Of a stretch of DNA of 64,000 nt, positions 62,291-64,000 are shown piece by piece (within the stretch, counting starts at the first letter, position 1; each line of letters opens with the position of its first letter). The notes beneath the pieces are model-generated. The model made no database searches. It was not told where the DNA came from and was given only the letters and a program-made list of their open reading frames with translations. Source of the stretch: Arthrobacter sp. NIO-1057 (GTDB lineage: Bacteria; Actinomycetota; Actinomycetes; Actinomycetales; Micrococcaceae). The stretch spans positions 1 to 64,000 of the forward strand of contig NZ_FMAT01000005.1 in NCBI RefSeq assembly GCF_900094805.1, in the 5' to 3' direction. The position numbers and the translations under genes are program-made.

Positions 62291-62977
62291 ATGAAACCGA
62301 ATTTGGCTTCTTCGTTGGTTGACCACCTGCGTGAACGAATCAGCTCCGGAGATATTGCCGCTGGCGAAAAACTGCCGAGCGAAAATACGCTTATCGCCTC
62401 CCACGGTGTTTCGCGCACCGTAGTACGTGAGGCCATCACGCGTCTACAGGCCGAAGGACTGATTTACACTCGCAGGGGCGCTGGCAGTTTCGCGCTCACA
62501 CCTCCCCCTGAAGCAACGCCTGAGTCGCAGACCCACATCCCACGCACGCTAGAGGAACGGCGTCAGCTGATCGAGTACCGCTTAGGATTTGAAACAGAAG
62601 CAGCAGCCAGCGCCGCGCTCAGGGCTACCGAAGCAGATCTGAATGCCATGGATGCAGCACTTGAGGGCTTCGAAGCTTCATTGGGCAATGCGTCGGTGAG
62701 TATGAGCTGCGACTTTGAATTTCATTTAGCGGTGGCTCGTGCCACCGGTAACCCGTACTTCAGCCAAGCAGTCCAGAATTTCGGCCCAGCCATGATTGCC
62801 ATGCCTCGGCGTCGAATGGATTCAGCTGACTCTGTTTCTTCAGGCAGACTCGATGCCGTTGCCGCAGAGCATCGAGCCATTCACAAAGCTATCGCCACCC
62901 AAAACCCGCAGTTGGCTTCTGCTGCCATGAGAATCCACCTATCCAATTCCATGAAACGACTGCAGGCCGAAGCCTAA
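62291..62977 (+). CDS. GntR-family (FadR/FCD) regulator
   Basis: 228 residues: N-terminal winged helix (LVDHLRERISSGDIAAGEKLP ... VSRTVVREAITRLQAEGLI) and FCD ligand domain with the metal-binding D-H-H pattern (CDFEFHLAVARATGNPYF, EHRAIHKAI). Probably controls the hexarate dehydratase and the GntP permease. ATG at 62291 has AAGGA eight bases upstream; an ATG at 62282 is too close to it. Confidence 0.88.
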   Translation: MKPNLASSLVDHLRERISSGDIAAGEKLPSENTLIASHGVSRTVVREAITRLQAEGLIYTRRGAGSFALTPPPEATPESQTHIPRTLEERRQLIEYRLGFETEAAASAALRATEADLNAMDAALEGFEASLGNASVSMSCDFEFHLAVARATGNPYFSQAVQNFGPAMIAMPRRRMDSADSVSSGRLDAVAAEHRAIHKAIATQNPQLASAAMRIHLSNSMKRLQAEA

Positions 62978-63025
62978 CGCTTCAGTTTCTGGGCTCCTCA
63001 TAGCCTCTCTGGCAGTGCACCAACA

Positions 63026-63070
63026 GCAGTGAGCCCCGAACGGATTTCCGCTCGGGGCTCACTGCTTTTT
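63026..63070 (+). terminator. Terminator of gntR-type gene
   Basis: Arms GCAGTGAGCCCCGA and TCGGGGCTCACTGC followed by TTTTT. Confidence 0.85.
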
Positions 63071-63084
63071 ACTACTTTTCTGAT

Positions 63085-64000
63085 TTAGGAGATGAACTGG
63101 CTCAGGAGCAAAACTCCGAGTAGCCCGATCACCGCAAGTGTGGTCGTATAGGTGGTACGTACCGCCAGCGCCTGACCGACATTGAGGTTGAAGTACTCTT
63201 TGAACATCCAGAAGCCAGGATCGTTGACGTGGCTGAAGGCGATCGAGCCACAGGCAGTAGCCAGAACCATCAGTTCTGGAGATGCGCCGGTCGCGGCGAC
63301 CAGAGGGGCCGCGATACCTGCGGCGGTTGATACCGCTACGGTGGCTGAACCCAAAGCAATACGCAGGATCACTGCGATCAGCCAGGCAAGGATCAGCGGG
63401 CTCAGGTTCCAACCGGAGGTGGTCTGCGCGATGTAGTCAGCGATTCCAGCCGATACGAGCACCTGCTTGAACGCACCACCTGCACCGATCACTAAGAGGA
63501 TCATGGCCATCGCACGAGCTGCCTCGCTCATCGACTTGGCAACCTGATTCATGGTTCGGTTACTCATCGGCCCAAAAGCGATGATGGCGACAATCAAGGC
63601 AATCAGCAGTGCGATTTCTGCCGAGCCGAGCAATTCCAAGAGATTATTTACCGGATCACTGAGCTGCAACGTCATGCGAGCTACTTCAGAACCAGCGATG
63701 AGCACGATCGGTAATAGCGCAACGATGAAGGACATCGCCGTGGATGGCAGTTCTTCATCCTTGAATTCTTTTTCCGCCAAGAGACCGGTAGGCATTTGTG
63801 GGTTCATCTTGCGCACGAATGCCAGTCGGGGCCAGACCATAGCGATCGCCACGCCTGCAGGAATGGCAATGAGCAGGCCGTAGGCCAGTGTGAGACCCAC
63901 CGAAGCGTTGTAGAGACCTGCTACTGCCGTGGGGCCCGGATGTGGCGGCAGGAAGGAGTGCATGGTGGACAGCGAGATCGACATTGGCAGGCCGACCCAC
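63085..64000 (-). CDS. GntP-family sugar-acid permease (5' end outside window)
   Basis: The C-terminal about 305 residues of a normally 440-460-residue permease are present; the frame is still open at the window edge. SFLPPHPGPTAVAGLYNA, VSTAAGIAAPLVAA and FSHVNDPGFWMFKEYFNL are GntP signatures. Family members are proton symporters for gluconate and related acids. Next to the galactarate/talarate dehydratase, hexarate uptake is likely. Confidence 0.9.
   Translation of the reverse strand, partial: WVGLPMSISLSTMHSFLPPHPGPTAVAGLYNASVGLTLAYGLLIAIPAGVAIAMVWPRLAFVRKMNPQMPTGLLAEKEFKDEELPSTAMSFIVALLPIVLIAGSEVARMTLQLSDPVNNLLELLGSAEIALLIALIVAIIAFGPMSNRTMNQVAKSMSEAARAMAMILLVIGAGGAFKQVLVSAGIADYIAQTTSGWNLSPLILAWLIAVILRIALGSATVAVSTAAGIAAPLVAATGASPELMVLATACGSIAFSHVNDPGFWMFKEYFNLNVGQALAVRTTYTTTLAVIGLLGVLLLSQFIS

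Noticed and set aside
1-64000. CRISPR arrays, insertion sequences, rRNA genes, replication origin
   Set aside because: No regularly spaced repeats, transposase motifs, rRNA sequence or DnaA-box cluster was noticed on either strand.

Overview
This 64 kb window comes from a moderately GC-rich actinobacterium, most likely of the family Micrococcaceae (Arthrobacter or Glutamicibacter type). Reasons: a mycobacterial-type SNF2/SWIM gene pair, an arsenate reductase of the mycothiol-linked class, a Micrococcus/Kocuria-type putrescine oxidase, an IclR-controlled histidine utilisation cluster as in corynebacteria, and many four-base ATGA gene overlaps. It looks like ordinary chromosome: no phage, insertion sequence, CRISPR array or origin was seen, and there is one tRNA gene, tRNA-Ala(GGC).

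Layout. 0-4.2 kb: SNF2 helicase and SWIM protein, then the tRNA. 4.4-8 kb: VOC protein, MFS exporter, membrane-anchored EEP phosphatase and AlkB. 8-10.3 kb: a coupled leader ORF, cobA, and a HemD/winged-helix regulator of the NnaR type, behind a possible GlnR site. 10.3-19.6 kb: sugar kinase, then the histidine-degradation genes hutR, hutU and hutH, interrupted by Dps, a Gly/Gln/Ser-rich repeat protein and a DUF3060 lipoprotein, then panD. 21.6-30 kb: a levan/fructose regulon (levanase, LacI regulator, fructose ABC transporter, fructokinase) with LacI operators visible in the DNA. 30-36 kb: ribokinase, MntR-type regulator, secreted HNH nuclease and a manganese ABC transporter. 36-37 kb: hutG, far from the other hut genes but carrying the same operator sequence. 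37-42.4 kb: PTH2-like protein, membrane protein, a 43-residue small ORF, MerR/TipAS regulator, BldC-like protein, Lrp regulator, MFS and arsC. 42.5-47.4 kb: putrescine oxidase, universal stress protein and amine permease, divergent from a TetR regulator. 47.4-48.6 kb: three small proteins of unknown function. 48.8-53.8 kb: Lrp regulator, DedA, MFS, ferredoxin reductase, Rieske ferredoxin, a decayed gene and a DODA-type dioxygenase. 53.9-59.6 kb: a five-gene peptide ABC transporter. 59.9-64 kb: hydroxyacid dehydrogenase, then a galactarate/talarate dehydratase with its GntR regulator and a GntP permease cut by the window end.

The window is mainly catabolic: histidine, fructan, putrescine, peptide and hexarate use, each with its own local regulator. 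The clearest new observation is regulatory. Near-identical operators precede hutU, hutH and the distant hutG, and at hutG the operator is the centre of a 42-bp perfect palindrome that also looks like the terminator of the upstream gene. No clearly new multi-gene system was found. The most novel-looking protein-level items are the repeat protein at 16.1 kb, the small ORF with its own terminator at 38.8 kb, and the four-gene Rieske/reductase/MFS/DedA operon that has no oxygenase.
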